From Polytrichum commune (taxonomy: Eukaryota; Streptophyta; Polytrichopsida; Polytrichales; Polytrichaceae), in contig OX485807.1 in assembly GCA_950295325.1 (NCBI GenBank), forward strand, positions 34,752,440 through 34,812,439: a stretch of DNA of 60,000 nucleotides, given 5' to 3'. The notes beneath the pieces were generated by a model that was not told where the DNA came from, did not search any database, and was given only the letters and a program-made list of their open reading frames with translations. Below are positions 1 through 11,887 of the stretch, piece by piece. A program made the translations under genes and the position numbers. Position 1 is the first letter of the stretch, and each line of letters starts with the position of its first letter.

Positions 1-11
1 TCCATAGCTAG

Positions 12-419
12 CAATCGTGCTATGCTCGCCTTTTCAATTGTACGGTCACGGTCACGTGGTCACGGTGGTGGTAGGCAAAGCACATTTAATATGGTAGAGG
101 GTGTTAAAATCAACACCCCATCCAAAACCAACATCTTGAAATCTTGCATAATAAGTAATGTACGTATTTATTATGAGAATGTTCACCATGTGAATATTTG
201 GTCCCCTTTATAACAATCATGCTACGCTCGCCTTTTCAATCGTACAATCACGATCACACTGTCACGTGGTCACGGTGGTGATAGGCAATGCACATTTGAT
301 AAGGTAGAGGGTGCTCAAATCAACACCCCACCTGAAACTAGCGTCTTGAAATCTTGCATAATAAGTATTGTACATATTTATTATGAGAATGTTCACCATG
401 TGAGTATTTGGTCCCCCTA
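12..419. repeat. Two tandem copies of a ~202-bp unit
   Basis: Copy 1 (12-213) and copy 2 (214-419) align end to end. Both run from CAATCRTGCTAYGCTCGCC through TCTTGCATAATAAGTA to a TTTGGTCCCC end. A third, dispersed partial copy lies at 34131-34245, where it follows TTAAGGTAGAGGGTGCT. The unit therefore belongs to a dispersed element family and is not a purely local duplication. Small open frames inside it show no recognisable protein. Confidence 0.85.
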
Positions 420-2379
420 ATGATTTTGGATGACAACACACTTTTCTTTTCTTTTCTTAAATTGGATGTATATTAGTATTGTAAAGAGTGAAAAAGAACT
501 TCCATTACAAATGGTTTTCTTTTCTTTTCTTTTCTTCTTTTTTCAATTCATACAACTACCACATGCATGCCAAATACCTAAACTTCTTGGTTTAAAGTGT
601 TGTTGCCTTATGCTTTGGTACATGATGGATGAGAGAGAGAGAGAGAGAGAGGCGGGGGTTGGATGTTGTGGCTTTAATTAACTTGGTGTAAGTACAAAGT
701 ATGTGGTCAACGAATTTTCTAATGTAAAATGATTGCTGAAGTTCCAATTAGGTCTGGAGTGCAAAGGCCTCTAGCTTTAAGGTACTCTAAGTGGGTGTTA
801 ATGGTCACTAATATAAGCTCTGCACCCACTTATCGTACCTTGCGAAACACGCAATTAGTGTGAGATGATCGCTAATTCCAAATCATCTCCGTAGCGATTT
901 GCTTTAGAATTTCAGATCTCGTGTGAATATCTTATTCATTGTTTAAGCAGAAGATTCTCGTTGACGTTCAATGGTCATTTCGGTCTCCATTTCCAAATTT
1001 TGTGGGCCATTGACTCTAGAATGGTTAACATATTTTGAGCATGTAGTTCGACTTCTTTTTTTCTGACACATGTTTCTTGGTGTTTGTTTTAATATCCACA
1101 CCTAATCATATAGCACTTAAAGATAGTTGTGTGATTAAAAAATGAATCATAAAAGCTTTTATAACCGTAGGCGGATTGGTGGTGGCCATTGGTCTCTTCT
1201 TGGTTTTCTCCACTCTCCCTTCCTCTCCAGGAAAGCATCCCAATCGTAGCAATGTTCAAGATCGGAAGTTGTTGTTATGCTTGTATTTTTATTCCTTTGG
1301 CAATGGAAATCTCTTGTCCAGACCACTTGACACACTTTCCAACCCGTTCATGGCACCTAATATTATACCTCTTGATAGTTGATACACAAAAAGGTATGCA
1401 CTTTATCCAATATACGTAAAAGATACGGGACTTAGCAAATTGCCACTTCTTGGATCATGTATCCGGACATATAATTTAACACACGTAGGAGTGTCCGCAC
1501 TCCTACATAATGGTCACTAGTATAAAAATGGTTGCCAAAAACATGCTTGTGACAAATCCATGAAGAGTTGAGATTTTGAATGTCAAATCTACAACCACGT
1601 TGTTTTGGATTTAAGTGTTGTTTGGTTACCACTTTTCTACTAGTAAGTGTAACGACAACCTCAACAAGTTGTATATAAAGGTTCTCTTTACCTTTTCCAA
1701 TTAAAAAAAAGGTGACATTGACAATTACAACGACAACGATAACGACAAAAAGAATGACCCCGGTGCATAAAACATGATATGGTTGTGGTTGGAGGCATCA
1801 AAAGGTTCATAATTGTGACAGAAAACCCTCAAGATTGCTAAGATGTCATCTTAACCCACCCACGATCCCTAAGTGTTTGAGGCGCCCTGTGCAAATCTCG
1901 ACATGCACTAAAACATGAGATTGAGCTACATACAATACATCCATGTCATCAATGATGTTAGAAATGAACCCATCTAAAATCATCTTGTCCTTATATTACA
2001 CTTATAACAATCATTCAATATTGCAATGTAATTAAAGATTAGGGTTCAAATACATGGGTTGTGACTCGGGTGCCCTTCGATGCTTGGTGTTGGTAAGATG
2101 ATCTCCAAATCGTTGAGCTCAAAGGGAGGGGACTCACGGGGCTTGTGAAGTTAAAGTTGTAGATGTTGAGAATGCTAGCTGTGAGCCAGGGGACTGAGAG
2201 CCCAAAAAACACGAATTGAGCTCTGTCAGCAAAGATCAAAATCACGATGCACAATCTTCTCTTCTATAGTGTTTTGGAGGGCATGACGGTCGTTCCACCT
2301 CGAAGGTAGCCTGTCTGAGTACAGAATTTTGCGCCATTCTAATTAGAAACTTGTATGGTTATTTACAAAGAAGAGGTCA
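420..2379. other. Gene-poor stretch with a GA microsatellite
   Basis: I see no convincing gene. A (GA)n run lies at about 631-652. A degenerate copy of the dispersed 'GGTGTCC...CACATGT' module lies at about 1030-1130. Short open frames near 1176-1419 and 2039-2254 have no recognisable domains. Confidence 0.5.
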
Positions 2380-2387
2380 TCTATAAT

Positions 2388-2767
2388 CAGTGTTCAAGAT
2401 TGAAGTCTTCAATGCCCTTCAAACGCGATTTGGCCTTTCAAAATATACCTCTCTCAAAACAACCCTTCAAAACGCAACCCCAAATTGAAAATGAAGACGT
2501 CACTTGAAGCCTTCAATATAATATGCCCGCCACAAGAACCAACAAGCGTAGGGCATTGTCACTGCAAGAAATGGAGTCAGATGGTTGATTCTTGATTCTT
2601 CACATTGTAATCATATAATTCATGCACAAGTTTAATATGAGTTTTGTATTTCATTTCTACATTCTTGGATTGACATCTTGGATGTGAACCAACCCTTCAC
2701 CTGAAGAGTTGAAAATTGACAACCTTTCAAAATGAAACTCATATGAGGGCTTCAACCTTGAACACCG
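2388..2767. mobile_element. Non-autonomous hAT-type MITE
   Basis: The left end CAGTGTTCAAGATTGAAG matches the inverted right end CGGTGTTCAAGGTTGAAG. The element is flanked by a perfect 8-bp direct repeat, TCTATAAT, at 2380-2387 and 2768-2775. An 8-bp target duplication and a CAGTG terminus are hallmarks of the hAT superfamily. The 380-bp interior has no coding capacity. A hAT transposase C-terminus at 45091-45345 shows that hAT elements occurred in this genome. Confidence 0.75.
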
Positions 2768-2775
2768 TCTATAAT

Positions 2776-3148
2776 AGATACCAGGTTTCTACTTGACAGT
2801 GCCTTCCATATCGACGCCCCGTGTTGTCTCCAGAGGCAGACCGTGTGGGGAAAAATTCTTCCAATTTCATAACTAGTGCTCATATGTGGGAAGTGAAGAG
2901 TTCAGTTCGATAGTTAAGGGCAATGTGTTTTAGTTGCCCTTAACTCTGCTCCAAATGTGTTGTAGCATTTTGTTTGTGCACTTGCTCCAGAGTTGCGTCA
3001 GTTCAACCACTTGGACCTACTCCAAGTAATCAAGGTCTTGAGGCATTGGCAGCGGGGACACAAACACACTCATAGGGTTAGGGTGTATGGAGTCGGCCAC
3101 TGACACACGTGAACTATACTACAATTTACAAGCCCTTAGATTTGAGAG
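2776..3148. other. No gene seen
   Basis: No coding or structured feature was recognised between the hAT-type MITE and the next MITE copy. Confidence 0.4.
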
Positions 3149-3151
3149 TTA

Positions 3152-3420
3152 GGGCCACTTCACACACGAGCCAATAGCCGTGACCATGAAATTGTGAGAG
3201 CCCAAACGAAAGTGTCCAAAGGCCGTACCAAGATCATGTGGTGTGGTCACGGGCCCTCAAGTGTAGTGTGAAGTCATATGTGACTGGGCCCTCAACCAAA
3301 TGCTATTTCAATGAATTTCTATTCATGCGGGTCCTCACACATGATAAAATAGAGTAAACCAATGGTTGTGAGCGTTCAGAGTGCCATGGTCTCCCGGTTT
3401 TGTGCTAGGCCTACCTCCAA
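3152..3420. mobile_element. Truncated copy A of the GGGCC MITE family
   Basis: It begins with GGGCCACTTCACACACGAGCC-like sequence directly after TTA. It runs parallel to the copy at 7253-7729 and antiparallel to 51770-52270. Similarity fades near 3420, shortly after the CCTACCTCCAA segment, so the other terminus is missing. Confidence 0.7.
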
Positions 3421-4628
3421 CAATGTCATTTATTATGCCACTTCTGCTCTTAAAACGTAGTTGAAAATGAGGCACACTTTGTGTTGCAATGTCCCCTATA
3501 TGACCTCATTAGAAATAAGTTTCCATCACTATTTGGGAATGTAGTATTAGGGAGCCTCATGTCTTTCTTTCAATTGGACCAACATGTTCACATTAGTCCC
3601 TATCTCACAAAGGCTACCTCACTCCACCACTGTAGGGAATTAGCCGGTTTGAATCCATCATGATGTACTTTCAATCCCATCAGCCTTTTAGCTTCACGAT
3701 CTCAACAATCATTTTCATTTTAATATCTAATCTTCAAAGAGCAACACCTTTCACTATGTATGATGGGTGATTGCATATGGCCTTCTCATTACACCAACAT
3801 TATGATTTAAATTTTGGTGTGGCCAAATTATCACTCATCTACATTGATTGACTTGCCATCACTGGATGAAAACTAGAGAGGTTGTCACATAAGTTAGGGT
3901 GTTACATGTCAAGTTAGGAAGACTACTATACTCAACATGACACACCAATTTGAATCTCACACTGAAATGAATGTTCAATGTACTTCTTTATATTCTTCTC
4001 CGACCGAGCCTATTCCTCACGATGAAATGATGAACATGGGTAGGAGTTGGTGAACGGACTTTGCACATCAGTGTAAACATTGATGTTCTTTGCTTTTTCT
4101 TTCCTTTTTCCTTGATGGAAAAATGGAGGGCCACATGAAAGCGTCCGTGTGTGGAACCAATGCAAGCATCACCAAAAGGTACTTAATTTGCAGACTCCCT
4201 ACTCATGGATTGTTGAGAACTTGTTTCATCAATATTCCATTGCTAAAGTTGGTCAATTGAACTTGAAAGCTGATAAGCCATTAGTGCAGCGACCATTTAG
4301 TACCCAGGCCCAAAAGCATATATCGTGAGACATGATGTTCCCCTCATTGGTGTATTGAAATTTATCCAGAGGATTTTATGCCAAAATGCCCTAAATATAT
4401 TAGTAATGTAAAAGGCATCTCATGAGTTCTCCATCTACAAACCCAAATAACTGACAGGGCAGCTTGAATGCAACTGTTTGAACTTGGTGATGAGAGCATT
4501 TTGGGAACACTCAACACACAGATGGGGAGGAATTAATTTAGTCGATGGCTTTCTACATCATATAATGAGGTGCGGGTCATGTGTTTCTTAATCATTTTTG
4601 AATCAATTTCTGACTATTCTGAGAGCAA
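3421..4628. other. No gene seen
   Basis: AT-rich sequence. One 60-codon open frame at 3481-3663 has no recognisable features, and no repeat boundary was identified. Confidence 0.4.
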
Positions 4629-4750
4629 TAAATAAGGTAGATGTGTCTAATTCTAACACGACAGTTATATAGATACCTTTTTTGCGCGGTGTATAGTTAG
4701 GCGTGGACCTAAGAACAGACACCAAAGACACATGTGTTTAAACAACTTGT
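4629..4750 (-). repeat. Dispersed TAAGGTA-module repeat
   Basis: It reads TAAGGTAGATG...GTGTCTAATTCT...GACACCAAAGACACATGTG. This is the reverse orientation of a module recurring throughout the window, for example at 9104-9245 and 33514-33660. Confidence 0.55.
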
Positions 4751-4831
4751 GGAACAAAAATAATACCAAAATCAGTAGTACCTTTGAGGTATCGAAGAAT
4801 TCGCTTCACACGAGGGTTTTCATAATACTTA

Positions 4832-5225
4832 GAGCATCCTCAGTCGGTCTAGGTAAAGCTCACTGCAAACCAAGACCTATCTTGCTTAAAATTGCTCAAA
4901 ATTTAGAGGGAGTGCACCAAATCTTGCTTAAAATGGACAGATCCTCCCACACTCCCTCTAAATGTCAAAAATTTGGAGGGAGTGTGGGAGGATCTTTCCA
5001 TTTTAAAGCAAGATTTGGTGCACTCCCTCTAAATTTTGAAAATGTGGTGTTTTCAATGAGGGATTTCACCTACGTCAAATTTTTACAATTCTTTTTTCTT
5101 GAGAAATATCTCACGTTTATTTAGGTGTGCTTCTAATGATGGTAATTTCAGTTTCTAATTTTAGGTCAGTCAAAAGATAGGTTTTGGTTTGCAGTGAGCT
5201 TTACCTAGACCAACTGAGGATGCTC
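4832..5225. mobile_element. 394-bp foldback MITE, copy 1
   Basis: Near-perfect terminal inverted repeats of about 55 bp start GAGCATCCTCAG and include GTAAAGCTCACTGCAAACCA. TTA lies on both sides (4829-4831 and 5226-5228). A second inverted repeat is nested inside, with arms containing GAGGGAGTGCACCAAATC and its complement, so the transcript would fold into a very long hairpin. The copy at 21783-22176 has the same length and only about five differences. The 3-bp TTA duplication fits the PIF/Harbinger group; assignment is by termini only. Confidence 0.85.
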
Positions 5226-5228
5226 TTA

Positions 5229-6060
5229 GCCATTGTGTTGGCGTAGTAGGTTTTCACTTGATGGGTGGCTATCTTGCGACGTAGGTGAAGATGATGCCCT
5301 ATGCATATGTGCTCATAAAATTTGATAACTTGAAGAAGAGTGAGTGAGTATGGGAATTTACCATGAATTTTAAAGTCAAAATTGGCCGAACATATTACCA
5401 TGTTTAGAGTCTACTACATTCGCTCATTTTCACTGCTCATTCCTTCAAATTCTAATGGGAACAAGGACAAACCCACCCAAATGTAGATGGAATCTAGTGG
5501 GGTAGGGTTCGTATGTGCCAACTGGCTTCTTCATCTTCTTAAGTCCAGGCTCACCTAGTAGCCTCTTCCTCCATGTTAAAACCTCCTCCTCCTAAAACCG
5601 GTCTTCGATCCTTTAGTGACCGGCACTTATAGGTTAAAAAGTTCTTTAGTGGGCACATGGAAGTGTAGCAGCCCTCCACATTCTAGTAGGCCATCATAAT
5701 GTGGTTGGTTGGTGGCTTGTGCTTATCTACATGAGAATGCCTCCAACCCATTATTATCTAGAATCTAGTGGGCGAACGGCCTACATGGAAACTCACTACT
5801 ACTACTACTACTACTACTACTAGCAGTAGTAGTCCACTGTTTATGGTATTTAGTGTCAAATACGTAATAGTGTCACTTACCCTATTTTGAGGCATATGCT
5901 AGGTTATACTAATGACCAACAACTTCATCATTAGGGTCACCAAATGACACTTGGCGTGTAAGTGCGCTTACTAATATCTCGACATGAGTAAGTTAAATAG
6001 TGTTATGAGGTGCATGCCTATGTTACGCAACGGTCTACAAGTTCACTTAATCGTGCACAC
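5229..6060. repeat. Gene-poor stretch with an ACT/AGT trinucleotide hairpin
   Basis: No gene is visible. At about 5794-5834 a run of ACT repeats is followed by AGCAGTAGTAGT, which makes a self-complementary microsatellite. Confidence 0.6.
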
Positions 6061-6634
6061 ATGACACTTGTCATGAGTATCTTCCTCTTGCATATGAAAA
6101 TGTAAACACACGACACTTGCCTCTAGTACGCTCAGAAGCACCTTCTCCTTGTAACCTAAAACACAAGATTGTCGTCTAAAGCATCCGAATGTGCTAAACT
6201 AAATGTCATAAAGTAGATGTTTTTCTCACTTCAAGAGTTACTTAGATTGACGAATGGAACGTATCAACAATCAGTGGGTGTGACACTTTTGAGACCTCAA
6301 GGGCATCTAGTTTAGGCCCCTTTCGCAAAATAGCACAAACAACACTTGCCACGAGTATCTTCCTCTTGCATACGAAAACGTAAACACACACAACACTTGC
6401 CACCAGTACGCTCATAAACACCTTCTCCTTCTCTACTGAAACGCACGACTATCATCTCAAGCATCCCGACGTGCTAAACTAAATATCATAAAGTATATAT
6501 ATATATATTTTTTTCTTTCGCACTCAAGAGTCACTTAGATTGACGAATGGAACGTAATTGGCAATCAGCGGGCGTGACACTTTTCGGACCTCTAGGGCAT
6601 CAAGAGTAGGGCCCTTCCTTCGCCAAAATAGCGG
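6061..6634. repeat. Tandem duplication, ~280-bp unit
   Basis: Copy 1 (about 6061-6338) and copy 2 (about 6339-6634) share successive landmarks. These are ACTTG..ACGAGTATCTTCC, CACCTTCTCCTT, GTGCTAAACTAAAT, TAGATTGACGAATGGAACGT and GCAAAATAGC. Copy 2 gained a TA microsatellite near 6496-6510. Confidence 0.8.
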
Positions 6635-6639
6635 ACGTG

Positions 6640-7250
6640 ACACGAAACACCACAACCGGGTACTAACACTAGTAGTACTCCTCCTCCTCTTCTCCCTCGC
6701 CTCCATGTAGCGGCTACCCACCGCCATTAAAAGTTTGGCCAATGTGTACACGGCTCCACCAGATATTGATCGGATCATACGGCCTTGCTTCCTTGCGTGG
6801 ATCCTGCACGGCAACAGTAGTGTGCCCTGGAGCCTAGTTGCGAAACAGGAAAAGTCAGCGTGCATAGGGTTTGTGGGGGGAAGATAAAAAAGGGAGGGGC
6901 AATCCAAAGTCAGCGGCAGCTAGCCAGCTACCACCGTTCCTCCTGTCCGTCCGGCCGCCCGGCCGTCCACCCCCGCCCCCGTTAAGTGATGTGAAGTGGA
7001 GTGAAGTGAAGTGAAGTGAAGTAATGGGGGGTTGTAAGTAAAGAGGCGGCTCCCTATCTGGTTAGCACATGCCACAACACCAGCCGGATGTGACCCCTGG
7101 GCTACTACTCTCTCTTGCACCCTTCACCAGGACACGGTGAAGCTGCTGCCAGCCCACAAAATGTGAGCAGGGAAAACCCTACTTTACGGTGACATGGAGG
7201 GCTAGGGTAGGGCTCACAGAGCACAACGGTTTCCACTTTCGTATGGAGTT
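6640..7250. other. GC-richer unique-looking segment with a GTGAA repeat
   Basis: Base composition is clearly higher in GC than its surroundings (about 6600-7130). A (GTGAA/GTGGA)n run lies at about 6986-7024. A 127-codon open frame on the minus strand (6524-6907) crosses into the tandem repeat and shows no recognisable domain, so I do not call it a gene. A degraded promoter or exon remnant is possible but unsupported. Confidence 0.35.
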
Positions 7251-7252
7251 CA

Positions 7253-7729
7253 GGGCCACTTCCCACACGAGCCGCGAGCCGTGACCGTGAGCTTGTGAGA
7301 GCCCAAACGACAAAGTGTCCAACGGCCGTCCCAACACACCGATCCTCAGGTGTAGTGTGAAGTCATATGTGACCGGGCCCTCGACCAAATGCTATTTCAA
7401 TGAATTTGTGTTCATGTGGGTTCTCCACCGTGGTGGAATAGAAGAAACCAACGGCTGTAAGCGTTCGGAGTGCCCATGGTCTGCTGAATCTGTGTGAGGT
7501 CTACCTTCACGAGGTGGTTTTTGAAGATAGTCTAAGTGACCATGAAACATGATCCATTTGATGCCGTGTAGGAATGCATGTAGACTTTACATCTGTCTTG
7601 CATTCACATACTCCGTTGGTCCCTCGAGCGTAGTGTGAAGCGAACTTGGACCGGCTCCGCCTTTTCCACCAATGAGAGTGCTTGAAGGGTAATGGTCACG
7701 GGCTCTCATTCTTGTGTGTGAAGTGGCCC
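7253..7729. mobile_element. GGGCC-family MITE, copy B
   Basis: The element runs from GGGCCACTTCCCACACGAGCC to GTGTGAAGTGGCCC, an imperfect terminal inverted repeat. It shares its interior with copy C (51770-52270) in opposite orientation. Its flanks are TCA and TAA, so unlike C and D the duplication is no longer exact. It is 477 bp and non-coding. Confidence 0.8.
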
Positions 7730-7732
7730 TAA

Positions 7733-9103
7733 GATAATAAATGCAAAGTATTGCCTAAGGAGGGAGAGAGAGAGAGAGAGCATACAAACATACCTCTCCT
7801 TCATCCAACATAACCATCTTGAAATAGTATGCAGTTGATAAGTTGGTTTTTTAAGTTGAGTTGATACTAGAATTCACTTCAAGGCTCCCAAATTAGTCTA
7901 TTCCAAGTCGTTCGAGATGATACAAACCTATAGGGGGGTCATGTTTTTATATTGGATAGATGAGAAGTACGCTCATGTGTGATCGTTCCCGCTCTCCTCT
8001 CCTTGGAAATAGGAAATTATCACATACAAGTGTATATCTCATTCATCCAACGTAAAGATTTGAAATAATATGCAGCCCATAGATTATTTTTGAAATTGAT
8101 ATGACGCCATAAGTAACTTCAAAAACCATGAATTAGTCTAGTCCAAATCTTTAATGAATTGGTCACAAACCTATAGGGAGTCAAGCTTTTGCATTGGATG
8201 GATAACTCCCTTGACAAGAGACACCATCTCATGATCCATTGGCTAGTTTAGTGAACCCATGTTGGGCACACAACGAGGAAAGACAATGTCCAAGTGCGAA
8301 GTATCTCTAAATCATGTGGCCCCTTTGTTGGCTCTCTCTCTCCTTCTAAAGTTCCACTACAATCATTTTTATTTCTTAAAAAGAGAATAAAACAAAGGCA
8401 ACTTCATAGTGTACGCTTTGGAATTGAAGGCTACGACCGTGAGCTTCCATGGCTCTTCAAATATGTACATGAGAGAACCCGTAACAAGAGTAAGGTATGT
8501 TGTTTAATTATGAGCTCTTCCAATTCCATGGGAAGTTTTGACTGGTGGATCGAATCAAGAATTGACCCATCTAGTTAGCTATTGTCAAGTATGAAGATTT
8601 TTGTTTTAAATTTTCAAACTTGGAATTAAGATATAAAATTTATCATAGGTTAAAGAACAAATTGTTTTTATCTCTTTTGAATGATCACATAGGACCCTTT
8701 CTAGGGCCTTAATTATGTCAAGTATTAAACCAAGAATGGTTGGAACGAGGTTTTTTAAAGTAAATTTAGACTTATGCATGAAATTTTGACATATGAAAAT
8801 GTAGACTCTATGAAAGAAATGGAAGATACTAGTCTTAAATGTAGACTACATCTCTTGTTGTTGCACATTTTAGTTACATGTACACTATCTTCTTTGTGAA
8901 AAATACACAATTTGAGTGATTATTTGATCATGTTGCTTCTCAAAGCATGTATGATTGGAGTTTTGTCAAACAAAAATTCGGTTTTCTTTACCTCATTAAT
9001 AATTTTGCAACGCGCATTGTATTGATGAAGCAAAAAAATCTCTTAAATGCATTATTATATTTGGACAAGTTTTTGTCCATGTTTACTTAATTCCTAATTT
9101 GGA
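7733..9103. other. No gene seen
   Basis: AT-rich sequence with a (GA)n run at about 7763-7780. The 94-codon open frame at 8294-8578 has no recognisable domain. A local repeat of CCTATAGGG(G/A)GTCA phrases near 7930 and 8175 suggests an old duplication. Confidence 0.4.
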
Positions 9104-9245
9104 TATTTTGAACGCATAGTCTAATCTTGTCGCTACCCTGGCTTTTTTGGTGTCCATTCTTAATTACAGAGCTTGCTACGTAAACTCTCAAATGCAGGTG
9201 TCTAATTAAGAAGAGTGACCACATATGACCCACGTACCTTATTGA
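9104..9245 (+). repeat. Dispersed TAAGGTA-module repeat
   Basis: It contains TTTTGGTGTCCATTCTTAAT, GGTGTCTAATTAAGAAGAG and CACGTACCTTA in order. It is one of at least thirteen copies in the window. Confidence 0.7.
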
Positions 9246-9331
9246 GGTTTGAGGCTTTGTTTGGTGTGTTGTGAAAGCACATCACGGGGTGTGAGCAATT
9301 GGACTTGAATGATGACATATATACTAGAATT

Positions 9332-9481
9332 CATAACATTATTCAGCAACCTTGGAAACTTCCATGCCCAACTGTGAGTTCAAACTGACATTGTAACATT
9401 TCGCATATAAAAGTGTCAAATTCACAACATATAATCACCCGATCCGATGGCCCATGGAACTCAAGGTAACTAATGTTTTGT
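9332..9481. mobile_element. ~146-bp CATAACATTACTCA MITE, degenerate copy
   Basis: The left end CATAACATTATTCAG is clear. The right end, near GGTAACTAATGTTTTG, is decayed. The size agrees with the clean copies at 15376-15521 and 54095-54240. Confidence 0.5.
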
Positions 9482-9689
9482 TTGTGGACCCATCACTTTT
9501 GAGTTTTTAAAAGGAGTGCACTTGATGATAACAATCACATGAAAGACTATTCAACATTGTATGATTGGCATATACGCAATGTCTATGTCATACTGTGTCG
9601 ACTACTAATTCGGGATTCGGGAAATGGATTTATAGGCAGTGACAAAAGCATTGCACAATGAGGGAATTCCATCTGGAAACTTCTTTTTT

Positions 9690-11480
9690 TGGCACAAATT
9701 GAAACAAATTCAATTGCAAGGAAAAAAGAACAACCACCTCGGGGGAAACCCACAAACTAAGGGGGACTCAAGAAATAATGCCCATCAGAGGCCTAGGTTT
9801 CCAAGTAACCAGTAAATTGCTATGAGTAATAATGAGACCTTTGACACACCAAACCTTTTCAAATTCTCTAAGAACATCATTATAAGCAACATCTGCAACT
9901 TTTTCCAAGTCTTGAAGGGTGCATTGCCAGTCAAGTCTACCATAGTCAAGCAAAGAGTCCCACACAAACTTTGTGTGTTTTCTCCACATGCCATTGAATA
10001 GAATTGAAAACCAAATCATTTTCTTGACACTAGACGATCCATGGAAGATTGTCCCTCGAGACAAACCAAATACGACTAAAGGACTTTAGTGATTTGCTAA
10101 GCAGTTTATCAAAATGGCATTGCATTATCGAAAAAGATTTTCAAGAGCCAAGATCACCTCTTTTGGCAAAGAGTTGCCAAATGATGTTAGCCACATAGCG
10201 CCACACTTGTTGAGCCAATGGGCAGCTGAAAAGTCTATGCTCCACGGACTCCATAAATTGGGGGCCACAATGAAGGCAACTCTTATCAATCTTTGTCAAG
10301 ATTCGTCCTTGCCATTCGTTGCCATTGCCTTACGAATTAGTGACCAAAGGAAGCCCGCTACCTTATGCGATTTGTGCTTGTGCCAAATGATGTGCCACCT
10401 CGGAAAGGGAGGGAGAGGAATTCATTCTACCATTTATCGGGAATTGATTACTTAAGACCCTCTTGAGTAGTAATCCACTTCCTACCAAGCTTGGCCGATA
10501 TATGCCAGGACAGAAGTAACATCATGCCAGGTCAAAGAAATATTGGTCCAATTTACCAAAAAAAAAAGGTTAAATTGAGTTCGGACACTGCCTCAAGACA
10601 CCGTGTCCATCCTGACCTATGACATCCAACATGAGAAAGCCATGGGGTGTTCCGCATTCCTTGCATTCAGTTTCACCTCAGTAAGAGTAAAATATTGCAA
10701 CTCAACTATGAATTTAGGAAAGTGCCCATAAACTCCACACTAAATTGCACCAGACCAAATCTAAATTCCTTAAAGTATCTAGCACATACTACCCACTCAG
10801 GCATGACGTCTTTTTGGTTTGTGTACAAACCAACCCATTCATGTGAAGTGGGTTGAGCTCCAAGTTGACTGCGTACCTTCTCGCAAAAAGGGCCATAATG
10901 CTCCAACAACTTGACCTAGAAATCATAACAAATCTCTACAAGGGAGAATTTAATCCATGCCTCCTCCTAGCCCATAAAAGAATTCCTACATGGATCCCAA
11001 GTATCACAAACTAATTGCAAACCTTTCCTATGGAGAATAAAGGCCCTATCCATGGTAATACTCCCTCTGTTTCAAAATAAAATTGTGGTTCTATTTCAGT
11101 GCGGGATTAAGAACAGTGACCGGATTTGAACCACAATGCGCTTTTTAACCAAAATTGGGAGTTGCCGAAAAGTTGCCGACGTCTCTGTCATGCCCGGAGG
11201 AGGTCCGTAACGAAACCATGGTTTTATTCTGGCACGGAGTTTATGCAGAAACCATGGTTTTATTGTGAAACAGAGGGAGTACCAAAATATAGACCTTGGT
11301 ACTCAATCTTCCACCATAGATTGAGTTGCGAAATATCTTCCGGGCATGATGGAGGAAGAAAATTAACCATTCGTGCCATCGACTTCCACGATTGGGCAAT
11401 GTGATGCCAATATTGTTCATTTCACAATAGTGAACCATCAGTTGGGCCACTTCCCTCCTTTGGTTACCAAAAATAATAAT
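9690..11480 (-). pseudogene. LINE Q1: L1-like RT C-terminal region with zf-RVT finger
   Basis: On the minus strand the translation holds a C-x2-C-x9-H-x4-C finger (SCLHCG...EHRLFSC) at about 10200-10300. It is followed by PLAQQVWRYVANIIWQLF, typical of the zf-RVT domain that ends plant L1-type LINE proteins. Downstream, 9768-10064 keeps WRKHTKFVWDSLLDYGRLDW...VKGLI, a tail repeated in Q2 and Q3. Upstream, minus-strand 11280-11450 (HARKIFRNSIYGGRLSTK) belongs to the region between RT and finger. Several stops and frameshifts are present, so it is dead. The RT catalytic core is not in this fragment. A Stowaway element interrupts it. Confidence 0.75.
11061..11279. mobile_element. Stowaway MITE (Tc1/mariner group)
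   Basis: A perfect 14-bp terminal inverted repeat CTCCCTCTGTTTCA/TGAAACAGAGGGAG is flanked by TA on both sides (11059-11060 and 11280-11281). This is the standard plant Stowaway terminus with its TA target duplication. The 219-bp element sits inside LINE Q1. Removing it joins two pieces of LINE-like reading on the minus strand. Confidence 0.9.
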
Positions 11481-11696
11481 AAATTTATACTAGAATATGA
11501 AGCAAGCAAGCCTACTTGTTGCGTGGGGTTGGCACATACTGTTCAAATCAACCCTGACACATGAAAGTTGCCGCCGTATATAATTACCAACTCATTAAAT
11601 CTATTATGTCCATATCATAGCTTGAGTAATGTCATGTCCCCGGTTGGGGGGGGGGGGCGCTTCACTTATGTTAACAAATTAAATTTTTGTTTAAGG

Positions 11697-11840
11697 TAAG
11701 TAGACCTAATTTGATCACTCCTCTTAAACATACATCTATATTTAAGTGGTGTGGGGTTAGGTGTGGATCCAAGAATGGACACCAAATATACATGTGTTTA
11801 GAAGAGATTGGACTACATGCCCAAAATTTGTTAAAACATC
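11697..11840 (-). repeat. Dispersed TAAGGTA-module repeat
   Basis: It contains GATCACTCCTCTTAA, AAGAATGGACACCAAATATA and CATGTGTTTAGAAGAGATTGG, the reverse orientation of the family. A 13-base poly(G) run lies just upstream near 11645. Confidence 0.6.
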
Positions 11841-11887
11841 TAGATTTCATGGTGGACACAATGAGGAGGGGAGGGGAAGGGGGACCT

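Noticed and set aside
6524-6907. A 127-codon minus-strand open frame in GC-richer DNA.
   Set aside because: It extends into a tandem duplication and shows no recognisable motif, signal peptide or splice context.
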